Shown here in pieces: positions 16,739-24,912 of a DNA stretch of 64,000 nt. The position numbers and the translations under genes were made by a program. How positions within the stretch are numbered: position 1 is the first letter of the stretch; each line of letters opens with the position of its first letter. The DNA is from Sphingobium sp. (lineage in GTDB: Bacteria > Pseudomonadota > Alphaproteobacteria > Sphingomonadales > Sphingomonadaceae). The stretch covers positions 27,501-91,500 of the forward strand of contig JAGRES010000035.1 in the NCBI GenBank assembly GCA_020446425.1, given 5' to 3'. Below the pieces are notes generated by a model that was not told where the DNA came from, made no database searches, and saw only the letters and a program-made list of their open reading frames with translations.

Positions 16739-17353
16739 ATGGCGCGGGCAGGAAGGAGAGCGGGTTCGAAAGACGATAGCGGGACAGCCACGGATGTTCG
16801 TGGTGTCGAAATCGGCAAGGGTGCGAACGCGCGGAAAATCACGCAGCGGCGGACACCACGCAAGAATGGATGGACGAAAGCGCGGCGCGCGAAGTTCCTC
16901 CAGTTGCTCAAGGAAAGCTGCAACGTGACCGACTCTGTCCGGGCGGTCGGGCTGACCCTGCCGGCGGCCTATGCGCTGCGCAAGCGCGATCCGGAATTCG
17001 CTGCGGGGTGGGCCGAGGCGCTGGAACAGGGTTATGCCGAGTTGGAGATGCATTTGCTGCGTCAGTCGATCTATGGCGCGAAGACCACCGAGATTGTCGA
17101 TGATGGTACGGAAAATGGATCAAAAAAAACCAAAACGGTTCACAGTTATCCGCATATAATCGCGCTGCGCCTGTTGCTCGCACACAAGGACAAGGTGCAT
17201 GCCTATCGCAGCGAGCAGGGCATAGAACGGCCGGGAAGCGAGGCGATCCGCACCGAGATCCAACAGAAGCTGATAGCGATACGTGCGCGAACGGATGATG
17301 AGAGCACGTCAGATGCTGCATCGGATGACACAGAGGGGGATATGGATGCATGA
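16739..17353 (+). CDS. GTA small terminase subunit-like protein (g1-like)
   Basis: 204 residues. A basic N-terminal 45 residues precede a helix-turn-helix region (FLQLLKESCNVTDSVRAVGLTLPAAYALRKRDPEFAAGWAEAL, about 55-97), typical of small terminase-like DNA-binding proteins in GTA clusters; the C-terminus is acidic. It would recognise DNA or bridge it to the large subunit. Overlaps the large terminase start by 4 nt. Confidence 0.75.
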   Translation: MARAGRRAGSKDDSGTATDVRGVEIGKGANARKITQRRTPRKNGWTKARRAKFLQLLKESCNVTDSVRAVGLTLPAAYALRKRDPEFAAGWAEALEQGYAELEMHLLRQSIYGAKTTEIVDDGTENGSKKTKTVHSYPHIIALRLLLAHKDKVHAYRSEQGIERPGSEAIRTEIQQKLIAIRARTDDESTSDAASDDTEGDMDA

Positions 17354-18675
17354 GCCGTTCGCAATGGGAGGAGCTGGCGCACTGGCCTGAGGACAGGCTG
17401 GCGGCGTTTCTGGAGCAGCTCGGCGAACTGGGCCGTGAAACGCTGTTGCATGACTGGGCCGTGCATGCGCGCCCGCAGCAGCTGCCGCCGCCGGGAAACT
17501 GGCGCATATGGCTGATGCTCGCGGGGCGCGGGTTCGGCAAGACGCGCAGCGGTGCGGAATGGGTGCGGAGCATCGCCGAGCGCGATGGCAGTGCGCGCAT
17601 CGCGCTGGTTGGTGCGACGATGATGGAAGCGCGCAGCGTGATGGTGGAGGGCGAAAGCGGCCTGCTGGCGATAGCGCCGTGGTGGGACCGGCCTGTCTGG
17701 CATCCGGCGCTCAAGCGGCTGGTGTGGAAATCGGGTGCGCAGGCGATGGTGCTGGGCGCGGCCGAGCCGGACAGCCTGCGCGGGCCGCAGTTCACGCATG
17801 GCTGGGCGGACGAGCTGGCGAAATGGGCCTATGCGGAGGCGACCTGGGACAATTTGATGATGGGTTTGAGGCTGGGCCTGCACCCTCGCATATTGGCGAC
17901 GACGACGCCGCGCCCGGTGCCGCTGATCCGGCGGCTGGTGAAGCAGGCTGGTGTTGTCGTGACGCGCGGTAGCACCAGGGACAACCGCGCGCATCTGGCC
18001 GAGGGCTTTTGGGCGGCGATGCAGGCTGATTATGGCGGCACGGCGCTGGGGCGGCAGGAGCTGGACGGTGAGCTGATCGAGGAGATGGAAGGCGCGCTGT
18101 GGACACGCGCGCTGATCGAACGGTGCCGCGAGCGATTGGGCGGCGCGGTGCGGGAAGACGAGCGCCCCTTTGCCCGTGTCGTAGTGGGGGTCGATCCGCC
18201 CGCCGGGACGGATGGCGACGCTTGCGGCATAGTGATCGTGGCGCTGGGGCATGATGGACGTGCTTATGTGATTGAGGACGCAAGCGTGGAAAAGGCAAGT
18301 CCGGAAGGCTGGGCGAGAGCAGTCGCGGCGGCGGCGGCGCGGCATGGCGCGGACCGGGTGATCGCGGAGGCCAATAATGGCGGCGCGATGGTGGCAAGTG
18401 TGTTGCGCGCGGCGGAGACGGGCTTGCCGGTCAAGCTGGTCTATGCGAGCCGGGGCAAGAGCGCGCGGGCCGAACCGGTCGCGGCGCTGTATGAGCGGGG
18501 CAGGGTGGCTCATCTCGGCGCGTTTCCAGCACTGGAGGACCAGATGTGCGCTATGCTGATCGCTGGCGAGTATGTAGGGCCGGGCAGATCGCCCGACCGT
18601 GCCGATGCGCTGGTGTGGGCGCTCAGCGAACTGATGCTGAAGCATGTAGCGCATCAGTCGATCCGAACCTTGTAG
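17350..18675 (+). CDS. GTA large terminase subunit (g2-like)
   Basis: 441 residues. The ATPase half carries the Walker A motif AGRGFGKT (residues 58-65) and a downstream hydrophobic-acidic segment in WADELAKW. The C-terminal nuclease half has VVVGVDPPAG and later Asp/Glu-bearing segments of the RNase H fold. It would package DNA into heads. It is directly followed, after 81 bp, by the luxR gene. Confidence 0.93.
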   Translation: MSRSQWEELAHWPEDRLAAFLEQLGELGRETLLHDWAVHARPQQLPPPGNWRIWLMLAGRGFGKTRSGAEWVRSIAERDGSARIALVGATMMEARSVMVEGESGLLAIAPWWDRPVWHPALKRLVWKSGAQAMVLGAAEPDSLRGPQFTHGWADELAKWAYAEATWDNLMMGLRLGLHPRILATTTPRPVPLIRRLVKQAGVVVTRGSTRDNRAHLAEGFWAAMQADYGGTALGRQELDGELIEEMEGALWTRALIERCRERLGGAVREDERPFARVVVGVDPPAGTDGDACGIVIVALGHDGRAYVIEDASVEKASPEGWARAVAAAAARHGADRVIAEANNGGAMVASVLRAAETGLPVKLVYASRGKSARAEPVAALYERGRVAHLGAFPALEDQMCAMLIAGEYVGPGRSPDRADALVWALSELMLKHVAHQSIRTL

Positions 18676-18756
18676 ACGACAGTCTATTGCGCGCATGTCA
18701 ATCAAGGCTAATGCCATTGTACAGACTGGTCGCCTTACATATATGAATACACTGGA

Positions 18757-19497
18757 GTGGCTGATAATCGGGATTCGTTCGTGCACCCGGAATTGAACGA
18801 AATAGCAAAGACCGAATCGCCCGCCGAGCTGTGGCGGGTGGTGAGGCACTATTTCAAGGACCATGGCTTCAGGGGCCTGGCCTATTTCGTCGCCAATCGT
18901 GCCGGTCCCGGCGGAAGCCGCAAGGGGTTCAATGTCGTCCATCACGGCTTTTCCCGAGAGGTAACGAGAGCCTATATTGACGAGGGCTGGGGCGAGAAAG
19001 ACCCAGGTCCGCCCTTCGTACTGGCGCGCGGCATCGCGATGCGCTGGTTCGAGATATGGGATGTCATTGAACCGGACGATGAACAGAGGGAATTTTACCA
19101 GCGTATGCATCAGGCGGGCCTTGGTAATGGCCTGATGTTTCCCGTATATGGTCCTGGCGGTCGCAACGGTAATATATCTGTCGGGCGGATGGCTGACCCA
19201 GCGGTTCTGGATACTGCGCCTGCAGAGGAAATGCATATTTTTGCGCAGTCCGCCCATATGCGCCTGTGCCAGTTGCTGCCCGATAAACCGGCGCTGGAGA
19301 AGCCACTGTCGGCACGCGAACTGGAAATTCTCGACTGGGTGGCGCGCGGCAAAAGCAACAGCGTGATCGCCGACATACTGGAGCTGTCAGGAGCGACGGT
19401 GGATACCTATTTGCGGCGTATATATGACAAGCTGGATGTGTCCGACCGGACATCGGCGGCGGTGCGTGGCGTGGGCATGGGGCTGATTGCGGCGTAG
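18757..19497 (+). CDS. LuxR-type regulator embedded in GTA cluster
   Basis: 246 residues. Residues about 15-165 form an autoinducer-binding-like domain with the DPGPPF, RWFEIWD and GLGNGLMFPVYGP segments matching conserved Asp-Pro, Trp and Gly positions; residues 180-246 form the GerE helix-turn-helix (LSARELEILDWVARGKSNSVIADILELSGATVDTYLRRIYDKL). No luxI is visible, so it would be an orphan receptor. The start may be GTG 18757 or GTG 18781. It sits between terL and the portal gene, followed by two palindromes. Confidence 0.85.
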   Translation: MADNRDSFVHPELNEIAKTESPAELWRVVRHYFKDHGFRGLAYFVANRAGPGGSRKGFNVVHHGFSREVTRAYIDEGWGEKDPGPPFVLARGIAMRWFEIWDVIEPDDEQREFYQRMHQAGLGNGLMFPVYGPGGRNGNISVGRMADPAVLDTAPAEEMHIFAQSAHMRLCQLLPDKPALEKPLSARELEILDWVARGKSNSVIADILELSGATVDTYLRRIYDKLDVSDRTSAAVRGVGMGLIAA

Positions 19498-19544
19498 AGA
19501 TTTCTGGCTGCGCTGCACCGGTTCATGGAATTCGGGTCTAATTA

Positions 19545-19557
19545 ATCCAAATTGGAT
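19545..19557. promoter_or_regulatory. palindrome upstream of portal gene, site 1
   Basis: ATCCAA-A-TTGGAT, perfect 6-bp arms, 58 nt upstream of the portal start and 48 nt after the luxR stop. Candidate operator. Confidence 0.45.
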
Positions 19558-19566
19558 CAAGTTTAT

Positions 19567-19584
19567 CGCCTGCATATGCAGGCG
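19567..19584. promoter_or_regulatory. 18-bp perfect palindrome upstream of portal gene
   Basis: CGCCTGCATATGCAGGCG is fully self-complementary over 18 bp, the size of a lux box, and lies 30 nt before the portal ATG. It is in the short gap directly after the luxR gene. Whether the adjacent LuxR protein binds it is inferred from position only. Confidence 0.55.
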
Positions 19585-19614
19585 CGCATAGTTGCGCCTG
19601 AAGGAGTGACATTC

Positions 19615-20754
19615 ATGAAATTGTTCGGATGGAAGGGTTCGGCGGAAACGCCGCGCCCGGTCTTGTCGCGCGCCTATGCGATGGGCGGGGCCATGCTGGG
19701 CGAGTGGCCCGCCGCCTATGAGCCGCAGGTGCGCGCTGCCGTGCTGGCCAATCCGGTGGCGCAGCGCGCGGTGCGGCTGGTGTCCGAAGCGGCAGGCGAG
19801 GCGGCGATTGCCGCCAGCGGCGCGAGCGCGGCGGAGAACCAGCAGGCGCGGGCATTGGTGCGGCATGTGTCGGGCGGGCAGGGGCTGGTGGAGACGCTAG
19901 CACTCAATCTGCTGCTGCATGGTAACAGTTATGTGCAGATCGCCTGTGATGCGGCTGGCGCGCCTACGGAATTGTTCGCGCTGCGGCCCGAGCGGGTGAG
20001 CGTGGATGTCGATGCGCGCGGATGGCCGGTTGCGTACCAGTATCGGGTGGGCGAGCGTGTGACGCGGCTGGCGTCCGAGGATGGCGCGGGACGGGCGGCG
20101 ATCGTTCATATCAAGGCGATCAACCCGATTGACGATCATTATGGGCTGGGGTGCCTCGGCGCGGCGTCGGGGCCAGTGGCGATCCATAACGCGGCGACGC
20201 AGTGGAACAAGGCGCTGCTCGATAATGCGGCGCGGCCCAGCGGCGCGCTGGTTTATGACAGCGGCAAGGACGGCGCGACGCTCTCCGCCGAACAGTTTGC
20301 CCGGTTGAAGGCGGAAATGGAAGCGGCGTTTCAAGGCGCGGTCAATGCCGGACGGCCGATGCTGCTGGAAGGCGGGCTCAGGTGGCAATCGCTCTCGATG
20401 TCGCCCGCCGAGATGGATTTCGTTGCCTTGAAAGCGGCGGCGGCGCGGGAGATCGCGCTGGCCTTTGGCGTGCCGCCGATGCTGCTCGGCATACCGGGCG
20501 ATAATACGTACGCCAATTATCGTGAGGCGAACAAGGCGCTGTGGCGGCAGACCATCGTGCCGCTGATGAGCAAGATACTGGGCGGCATCGCGCAGGGGCT
20601 GCGCGGCTGGATGCCCGGGCTGGAACTAGGCGTCGATATGGACAAGGTGCCGGAGCTTGCCGACGAACGCAGCGCCTATTGGGAGCGCATCGCGGGTGCC
20701 GGGTTCCTGAGCGATGAGGAAAAGCGCGCGCTGCTGGGGTTTGGCGTCATTTGA
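19615..20754 (+). CDS. HK97-type portal protein (g3-like)
   Basis: 379 residues. The portal forms the DNA channel and head-tail vertex. Family features include NPVAQRAVRLVSEAAGEA near the start, LLLHGNSYVQI, IVHIKAINPIDDHYGLGCL and the C-terminal GVPPMLLGIPGDNTYANYREANKALWRQTI block. A GGAG site 8 nt before the ATG at 19615 sets the start; an open extension to 19552 overlaps the operator-like palindrome. Confidence 0.93.
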   Translation: MKLFGWKGSAETPRPVLSRAYAMGGAMLGEWPAAYEPQVRAAVLANPVAQRAVRLVSEAAGEAAIAASGASAAENQQARALVRHVSGGQGLVETLALNLLLHGNSYVQIACDAAGAPTELFALRPERVSVDVDARGWPVAYQYRVGERVTRLASEDGAGRAAIVHIKAINPIDDHYGLGCLGAASGPVAIHNAATQWNKALLDNAARPSGALVYDSGKDGATLSAEQFARLKAEMEAAFQGAVNAGRPMLLEGGLRWQSLSMSPAEMDFVALKAAAAREIALAFGVPPMLLGIPGDNTYANYREANKALWRQTIVPLMSKILGGIAQGLRGWMPGLELGVDMDKVPELADERSAYWERIAGAGFLSDEEKRALLGFGVI

Positions 20755-20793
20755 TTGGGGGCCGGAGCGGCACATCTCAAAAAGGAAAACGCG

Positions 20794-21105
20794 ATGAGGG
20801 ACAGCGATATGCTCGCCGGGCTGGTGGCGCAGGCTGAAGGGTCTGGCGGCGATCTGGTGATGATCCGCGCGCTGGTCGAGGAAGCGAGCGAGATGGGCGC
20901 GGGGCGCGCGCTCGACCGGCTGGGCCTGAGTGATCGGGAAGCGGAGGACGATGTGCGCGAATTGCGCGAGTTGCTCGGTGCATGGCGTGACGCGAAGAAA
21001 TCGGTGCGCAGCGCGGTGATCGGCTGGGCGGTGCGTGTGGGCTTCGCGCTGATGCTGATCGGCATGGCGGTGAAGCTGGGTCTTTTTGGGTTGGTGCGCG
21101 GATGA
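20794..21105 (+). CDS. small C-terminally anchored protein (g3.5 position)
   Basis: 103 residues: an acidic, helical N-terminal 75 residues and one membrane helix near the end (VIGWAVRVGFALMLIGMAVKLGLFGL). It resembles DUF6127-like proteins found at this place in sphingomonad GTA clusters. Function unknown. AAGGAA 7 nt before the ATG supports the start; it overlaps the protease start by 4 nt. Confidence 0.7.
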   Translation: MRDSDMLAGLVAQAEGSGGDLVMIRALVEEASEMGAGRALDRLGLSDREAEDDVRELRELLGAWRDAKKSVRSAVIGWAVRVGFALMLIGMAVKLGLFGLVRG

Positions 21106-21647
21106 ATACGCAGATCGTAGAGGCGTTTCCGTTCGCTTCGAGCGGAGGTTTGAGCTCTGTCGAGAACCAAAGTCGAGAAGATGTTCTCGACAGCCATCTC
21201 GACCCTGCTCGATGGCAGCCCGAACCGAACGGGAAGGGGGCAAAGGAAGCAAGTGTGCGCTTTGCGGGTTATGCCGCGCTGTTCGACCGTGAGGACAGAG
21301 GCGGAGATATCATCAGGCGCGGGGCGTTTGCACGTGCGATTACGGCCTGGCGCGGGCGCAAGGTGCCGCTGTTGTGGCAGCACAAGCCGGATGCGCCCAT
21401 CGGCATGATCGAGAGCATGAGCGAGGATGCGCGCGGCCTGCGCGTGATCGGACAGGTGCGCGCCGATGCGCCGGGTGCGGCGGCGAAGCTGCTGAAGCAG
21501 GGCCAAGTGAACGGCCTATCCTTCGGCTATCGGGTGACGCGCGCCGATGGCGCGGCGCCACGGGTGCTGAAGGACCTCGATCTGGTTGAGGTCAGTCTTG
21601 TCACATATCCGATGCAGCCCGGCGCGAGGGTGCATGCAGTGGAATAG
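21102..21647 (+). CDS. HK97 prohead protease, S78 family (g4-like), with repeat-derived N-terminus
   Basis: 181 residues. The core from residue 51 (SVRFAGYAALFDREDRGGDIIRRGAF...LLWQHKPDAPIG...VNGLSFGYRV) has the S78 His (His94) and Ser (Ser140) and should cleave scaffold or capsid precursor. Residues about 10-44 are encoded by a palindromic repeat and look unrelated to the family. Translation may really begin further in, but no ATG is available before residue 102, so the repeat is probably translated or a GTG (the SVRF region) is used. Confidence 0.88.
   Translation: MNTQIVEAFPFASSGGLSSVENQSREDVLDSHLDPARWQPEPNGKGAKEASVRFAGYAALFDREDRGGDIIRRGAFARAITAWRGRKVPLLWQHKPDAPIGMIESMSEDARGLRVIGQVRADAPGAAAKLLKQGQVNGLSFGYRVTRADGAAPRVLKDLDLVEVSLVTYPMQPGARVHAVE
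21129..21232. repeat. GTTCG-type palindromic repeat inside the protease gene
   Basis: CCGTTCG start and CGAACGG end enclose complementary TCGAGAA/TTCTCGA arms. It falls within the 5' end of the protease reading frame. Confidence 0.75.
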
Positions 21648-21668
21648 CTGCCACGAAATCTAAAATTA

Positions 21669-21810
21669 CCGTTCGTTTCGAGCGGAGATCGAGCTTGTCG
21701 AGATCGAAGTCGAGAAAGTGTTCTCGACGGACGCATCTCGGCCTTGGCTTGTCCTGAGCGACTGCTCTGGCGGGCAGTCGAAGGGCTCGATGCTGCTCGA
21801 ACTGAACGGA
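21669..21810. repeat. GTTCG-type palindromic repeat between protease and capsid genes
   Basis: About 142 bp from CCGTTCG to GAACGGA with several TCGAGA/TTCTCGA arms, filling most of the gap between the protease stop and the capsid ATG at 21864. Confidence 0.75.
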
Positions 21811-21863
21811 TGTTGAGAGAAAGTCTCTCGAATTTCCAGAGGGCAGATTTGCAGGAGAAGCCT

Positions 21864-23006
21864 ATGTATGAAGTGAAAGCCGATGCGCTGGAGGAGAGCT
21901 TTGACGCGCTCGCCCAGGCGGAAAAAATTGCAACATTGGAAGCCGATATGGCTTCGTTGAAAGGCCAGGTGGCGGCTGCCGCACGAGGTGCGGTCGAGCG
22001 TCCGGCGCTCGACGGCGTAAAGGGTACTGAGGCCGATCCGGCACGCGCCGCATTCGTCGACCAGTATCTGCGTCAGGGCCAGATGACCGGTGTCGAGCTG
22101 AAAAGCATGTCGGGCGCAACGGGCGCGGCGGGCGGCTTCGCGGTGCCGCGCGAAATTGATGCGATGATCGATTCGACGCTGAAAGCCATCTCGCCGCTCC
22201 GCGCGGTCGCCAATGTCGTGAAAACCGGCTCGGCGGGCTATCGCAAGCTGGTGGCGTCGGGCGGCACGCCCTCGGGCTGGGCCAGCGAAACCGGCGCCCG
22301 CGCCGAAACCGCGACGCCGACCTTCAACGAGATCGCACCGCCATCGGGCGAGCTGTTCGCCAATCCGGCGGCGTCTCAGGCGATGCTCGATGATGCGCAG
22401 TTCGATGTTGAAAGCTGGCTGGCGAACGAAATTTCGATGGAATTTGCCCAGGCGGAAGGCGCAGCGTTCGTGTCGGGCACAGGCACCAATCAACCCAAGG
22501 GCTTTCTGACCTATACTGCCACCAACGAGGCGGACAGCGTGCGCGCCTTTGGGTCGCTGCAATATGTCGCGTCGGGCGCGGCGGGTGCGTTTGCGACCAG
22601 CAACCCGCAGGACAAGTTGGTCGATCTGGTGCATTCGCTGAAGGCGCCATACCGGCAGGGTGCGGCGTTCGTGATGAATGCGGCGACGCTGGCGGTGATC
22701 CGCAAGTTCAAGACGACGGACGGTGCATTCCTGTGGCAGCCTTCGCTGTCCGCCGAGCAGCCCGCGACCCTGCTGGGTTATCCGGTGATCGAGGCGGCGG
22801 ACATGCCGGACATCGCGGCCAATAGCTTGTCCATCGCCTTCGGCAATTTCCGCCAGGGCTATGTGATCGCGGAGCGCAGCGAGACGAGCATCCTGCGCGA
22901 TCCCTACAGCAATAAGCCGTTCGTGCATTTCTATGCGGTCAAGCGGATCGGCGGCGCGGTGACGAATAGTGAAGCGATCAAGCTCATGAAATTCTCCGCC
23001 TCCTGA
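21864..23006 (+). CDS. HK97-type major capsid protein (g5-like)
   Basis: 380 residues. N-terminal coiled-coil-like scaffold region (residues 1-90, FDALAQAEKIATLEADMASLKGQVAAA) is expected to be cut off by the prohead protease. The mature HK97-fold part includes GGFAVPREIDAMI, WASETGARAETATPTFNEI, ANPAASQAMLDDAQFDVESWLANEI and the GYVIAERSETSILRDPYSNKPFVHF end. The start is after the palindromic repeat, with GGAG 9 nt before the ATG. Confidence 0.95.
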   Translation: MYEVKADALEESFDALAQAEKIATLEADMASLKGQVAAAARGAVERPALDGVKGTEADPARAAFVDQYLRQGQMTGVELKSMSGATGAAGGFAVPREIDAMIDSTLKAISPLRAVANVVKTGSAGYRKLVASGGTPSGWASETGARAETATPTFNEIAPPSGELFANPAASQAMLDDAQFDVESWLANEISMEFAQAEGAAFVSGTGTNQPKGFLTYTATNEADSVRAFGSLQYVASGAAGAFATSNPQDKLVDLVHSLKAPYRQGAAFVMNAATLAVIRKFKTTDGAFLWQPSLSAEQPATLLGYPVIEAADMPDIAANSLSIAFGNFRQGYVIAERSETSILRDPYSNKPFVHFYAVKRIGGAVTNSEAIKLMKFSAS

Positions 23007-23130
23007 TATTTGCTCCATGGTGGCCTGCGAAGGGCAGCTTTCTGCGCTTCCGGTGCTCATGTACCGCAAAGTACACTGCGCTCCGGTTCTCGAAAGCTGC
23101 CCTTCTCGGCTCACCCTGAACCAAATATCC
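23006..23130. repeat. long imperfect hairpin between capsid and connector genes
   Basis: Outer arms GATATTTG/CAAATATC (23006-23013, 23123-23130) and inner arms GAAGGGCAGCTTTC/GAAAGCTGCCCTTC (23030-23043, 23093-23106) are perfect. A central GTAC...GTAC pair extends it. This differs from the GTTCG and CCCTCTC repeat types. It fills the 240-bp capsid-connector gap. Confidence 0.75.
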
Positions 23131-23245
23131 GCCGCCATATGGTTCGATGTGGCGGTGCATTTCACGCTTCCTCCACTCGGCTCTAGCAGATGCGGGAGCC
23201 GGGTTTCCTTTGGGGGCATTTCGGAAAATATTGGAGGCGCACGCA

Positions 23246-23785
23246 ATGACGGTGCAGATGCAGGCGGTGGCGCAGACGATTGTCGATGCGGCGCGCGATG
23301 AAACCAAGGCATGGCTGCGGATCGAGACCGCCTATGACGACAGCGCGATTGCGGCGCTGGCCCGCGCGGCCATTGGCATGGCGGAGGATTTCTGCGCGCA
23401 GCTGATGTTTACGCGCGGCGGCACGGAGGTGCTGACGGCGAGCAGCGAATGGGTGCGCATGCGCGCCTGCCCGGTGCGCAGTATCACGGCGGCGCGCGGG
23501 CTGCCCGCCGAGGGCGCGAGCTTTGCGTTGGCGAGCGACGCCTACGCCATTGATATCGGCGCGGATGGCGACGGCTGGGTCCGCGTGATTCAGCAGGGGG
23601 CGGCGGGCCGGGTGGAGGTCGACTTCACAGCCGGGATCGTCGACGACTGGCCGAGCCTGCCCGAGGCGTTGCGGCAAGGGATCGTGCGGCTGGCCGCGCA
23701 TCTGTTTGCCGAGCGAAACAGCGACGCGCCGCCCGCCATCGTGACAGCACTGTGGCGGCCCTGGCGGCGGATGCGCATCGCATGA
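23246..23785 (+). CDS. head-tail connector/adaptor protein (g6-like)
   Basis: 179 residues. The opening with ETKAWLRIETAYDDSAIAALARAAIGMAEDFCAQ matches phage gp6-like head-tail connector proteins (DNA-packaging adaptor ring). The later YAIDIGADGDGWVRV...VEVDFTAGIVDDWPSLPEALRQGIVRLAAHL segment is also typical. GGAG 9 nt before the ATG supports the start. Overlaps the next gene by 4 nt. Confidence 0.85.
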   Translation: MTVQMQAVAQTIVDAARDETKAWLRIETAYDDSAIAALARAAIGMAEDFCAQLMFTRGGTEVLTASSEWVRMRACPVRSITAARGLPAEGASFALASDAYAIDIGADGDGWVRVIQQGAAGRVEVDFTAGIVDDWPSLPEALRQGIVRLAAHLFAERNSDAPPAIVTALWRPWRRMRIA

Positions 23786-23988
23786 CCGCGCTGCCGATGA
23801 CGATGCGCAAAGGGACACAGATTGCGCAGGCACGCGCCGCGCAAAAGCGTGGCGAGATTGCCGATGAGGCAAATGCCATTCCGGGCGTGCATGCGCATGT
23901 CGAGGACGAGGCGGTGGTGCTGGAAGGGCGCGGGCTGCTGGACCGCTGGATTCGCGAGGCCAGCCTGCGCCATATCGGAAGGATTTAG
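23782..23988 (+). CDS. small protein at the g7 (stopper) position
   Basis: 68 residues, basic N-terminus, acidic middle (VEDEAVVLEGRGLLDRW). It overlaps the connector stop as ATGA. It holds the slot where the Rhodobacter GTA has its stopper protein g7 but is much shorter, so equivalence is uncertain. No motif recognised. Confidence 0.6.
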   Translation: MTALPMTMRKGTQIAQARAAQKRGEIADEANAIPGVHAHVEDEAVVLEGRGLLDRWIREASLRHIGRI

Positions 23989-23991
23989 GCG

Positions 23992-24387
23992 ATGAATGCC
24001 GAATATGACATTCGCGGTGCGCTGATCGCCGAGCTGCGCGGCGATGTGGCCCTGACGGCGCAGGTGAACCGTATCCATGACGGGGTGCCCGATAAAGCGA
24101 CGCCGCCCACGATGATGGTCGGGGAGTGTCTGGGTACAGACTGGGCGGTCAAGGACAAGCCGGGGCGGGAGCTGCGCATCGCAATCACCATCGAGGACGA
24201 TATCGAAACGCCGACGCGCATCAGCGGGATCATGCCTGTGACGGATGCCGCCGTGCAGCGCCTGACGGGCACTGTTGCGGGATGGCAGGTCGGCAGCCTG
24301 CGCATGGTGCGCTCGCGATTGTTGCGCACCAATGCGGGGCGGTGGAATGCGCTTATGGATTATCGGATACGGGTGTTGGCGGTTTAG
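23992..24387 (+). CDS. DUF3168-type tail terminator (g8-like)
   Basis: 131 residues. The start YDIRGALIAELRGDVALTAQVNRIHDGVPDKATPPTMMVG is typical of DUF3168 proteins, which cap the tail tube at the head interface; the hydrophobic and acidic IAITIEDD strand and closing RVLAV fit the fold. It lies 3 nt after the small preceding gene. Confidence 0.85.
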   Translation: MNAEYDIRGALIAELRGDVALTAQVNRIHDGVPDKATPPTMMVGECLGTDWAVKDKPGRELRIAITIEDDIETPTRISGIMPVTDAAVQRLTGTVAGWQVGSLRMVRSRLLRTNAGRWNALMDYRIRVLAV

Positions 24388-24416
24388 TTTGATTTCGCTC
24401 ACGCGAAATGGCGGTG

Positions 24417-24486
24417 CCGGCCCTCTCCCCCACCCAACCACCCGATGACAATACCCTATGGGTGGTTGGGTGGGGGAGAGGGCTGG
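24417..24486. repeat. CCCTCTCCCCCACCC-type palindrome, copy 1
   Basis: A perfect 23-bp inverted repeat (24421-24443 and 24460-24482) around a 16-nt loop, in the gap after the tail-terminator gene. The same outer arm sequence recurs at 51740-51816. Confidence 0.8.
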
Positions 24487-24523
24487 TGAGGTACGATTTC
24501 AGCCAAAGCTGAAATCAGACAAT

Positions 24524-24841
24524 TCAACCCGCGTTGTCGAAATCGTCGGTCATCTTTTCGCGATAGCCTTCGATCTGGTCATCCGCATCCTCATTGGATT
24601 CGGCGTCGGTCATGCCGTCGGCCTTGTCGGCGGCGACCAGAGCTTCGCGGAATTTCACCTCCTGCTTGGCGCATTTGGTGGTGAGACCCGCTAGAAACTC
24701 TTCGCGCGCGATTTTACGATCGGATGCATCGCGCGTGTATTCGCCCAGACATGAAGCATAGGCCTGACGCGCCTTGGGAACTGCGTCTGCCGGGGCAGCC
24801 GCCGCGAAGATCAGTGCAACGAGAACCATAAACCCCTCCAT
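24524..24841 (-). CDS. small secreted protein on reverse strand within GTA cluster
   Basis: 105 residues. A signal-peptide-like hydrophobic start (MVLVALIFAAAAPADA) is followed by a charged helical domain with two Cys (SCLGEY, TKCAKQ) that could pair in the periplasm, and an acidic tail. It is the only minus-strand gene between the tail terminator and tail tube genes and lies between a palindrome and the tube-gene promoter region. Function unknown; it looks like an insertion of a cellular gene. Confidence 0.6.
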   Translation of the reverse strand: MEGFMVLVALIFAAAAPADAVPKARQAYASCLGEYTRDASDRKIAREEFLAGLTTKCAKQEVKFREALVAADKADGMTDAESNEDADDQIEGYREKMTDDFDNAG

Positions 24842-24912
24842 TCAGATGGCTTTGAAAACGCCACGACTCTGATGTCGTGACGGCCATCGCTTGTATCAAG
24901 GAGCAGATATCA

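Noticed and set aside
17203-19257. 684-codon minus-strand open frame
   Set aside because: It is antisense to the large terminase and luxR genes, which have clear families; composition is Arg/His/Pro-rich as expected for a shadow frame in GC-rich DNA.
21666-23312. 548-codon minus-strand open frame
   Set aside because: Antisense to the capsid gene; no domain, Arg/His-rich shadow translation.
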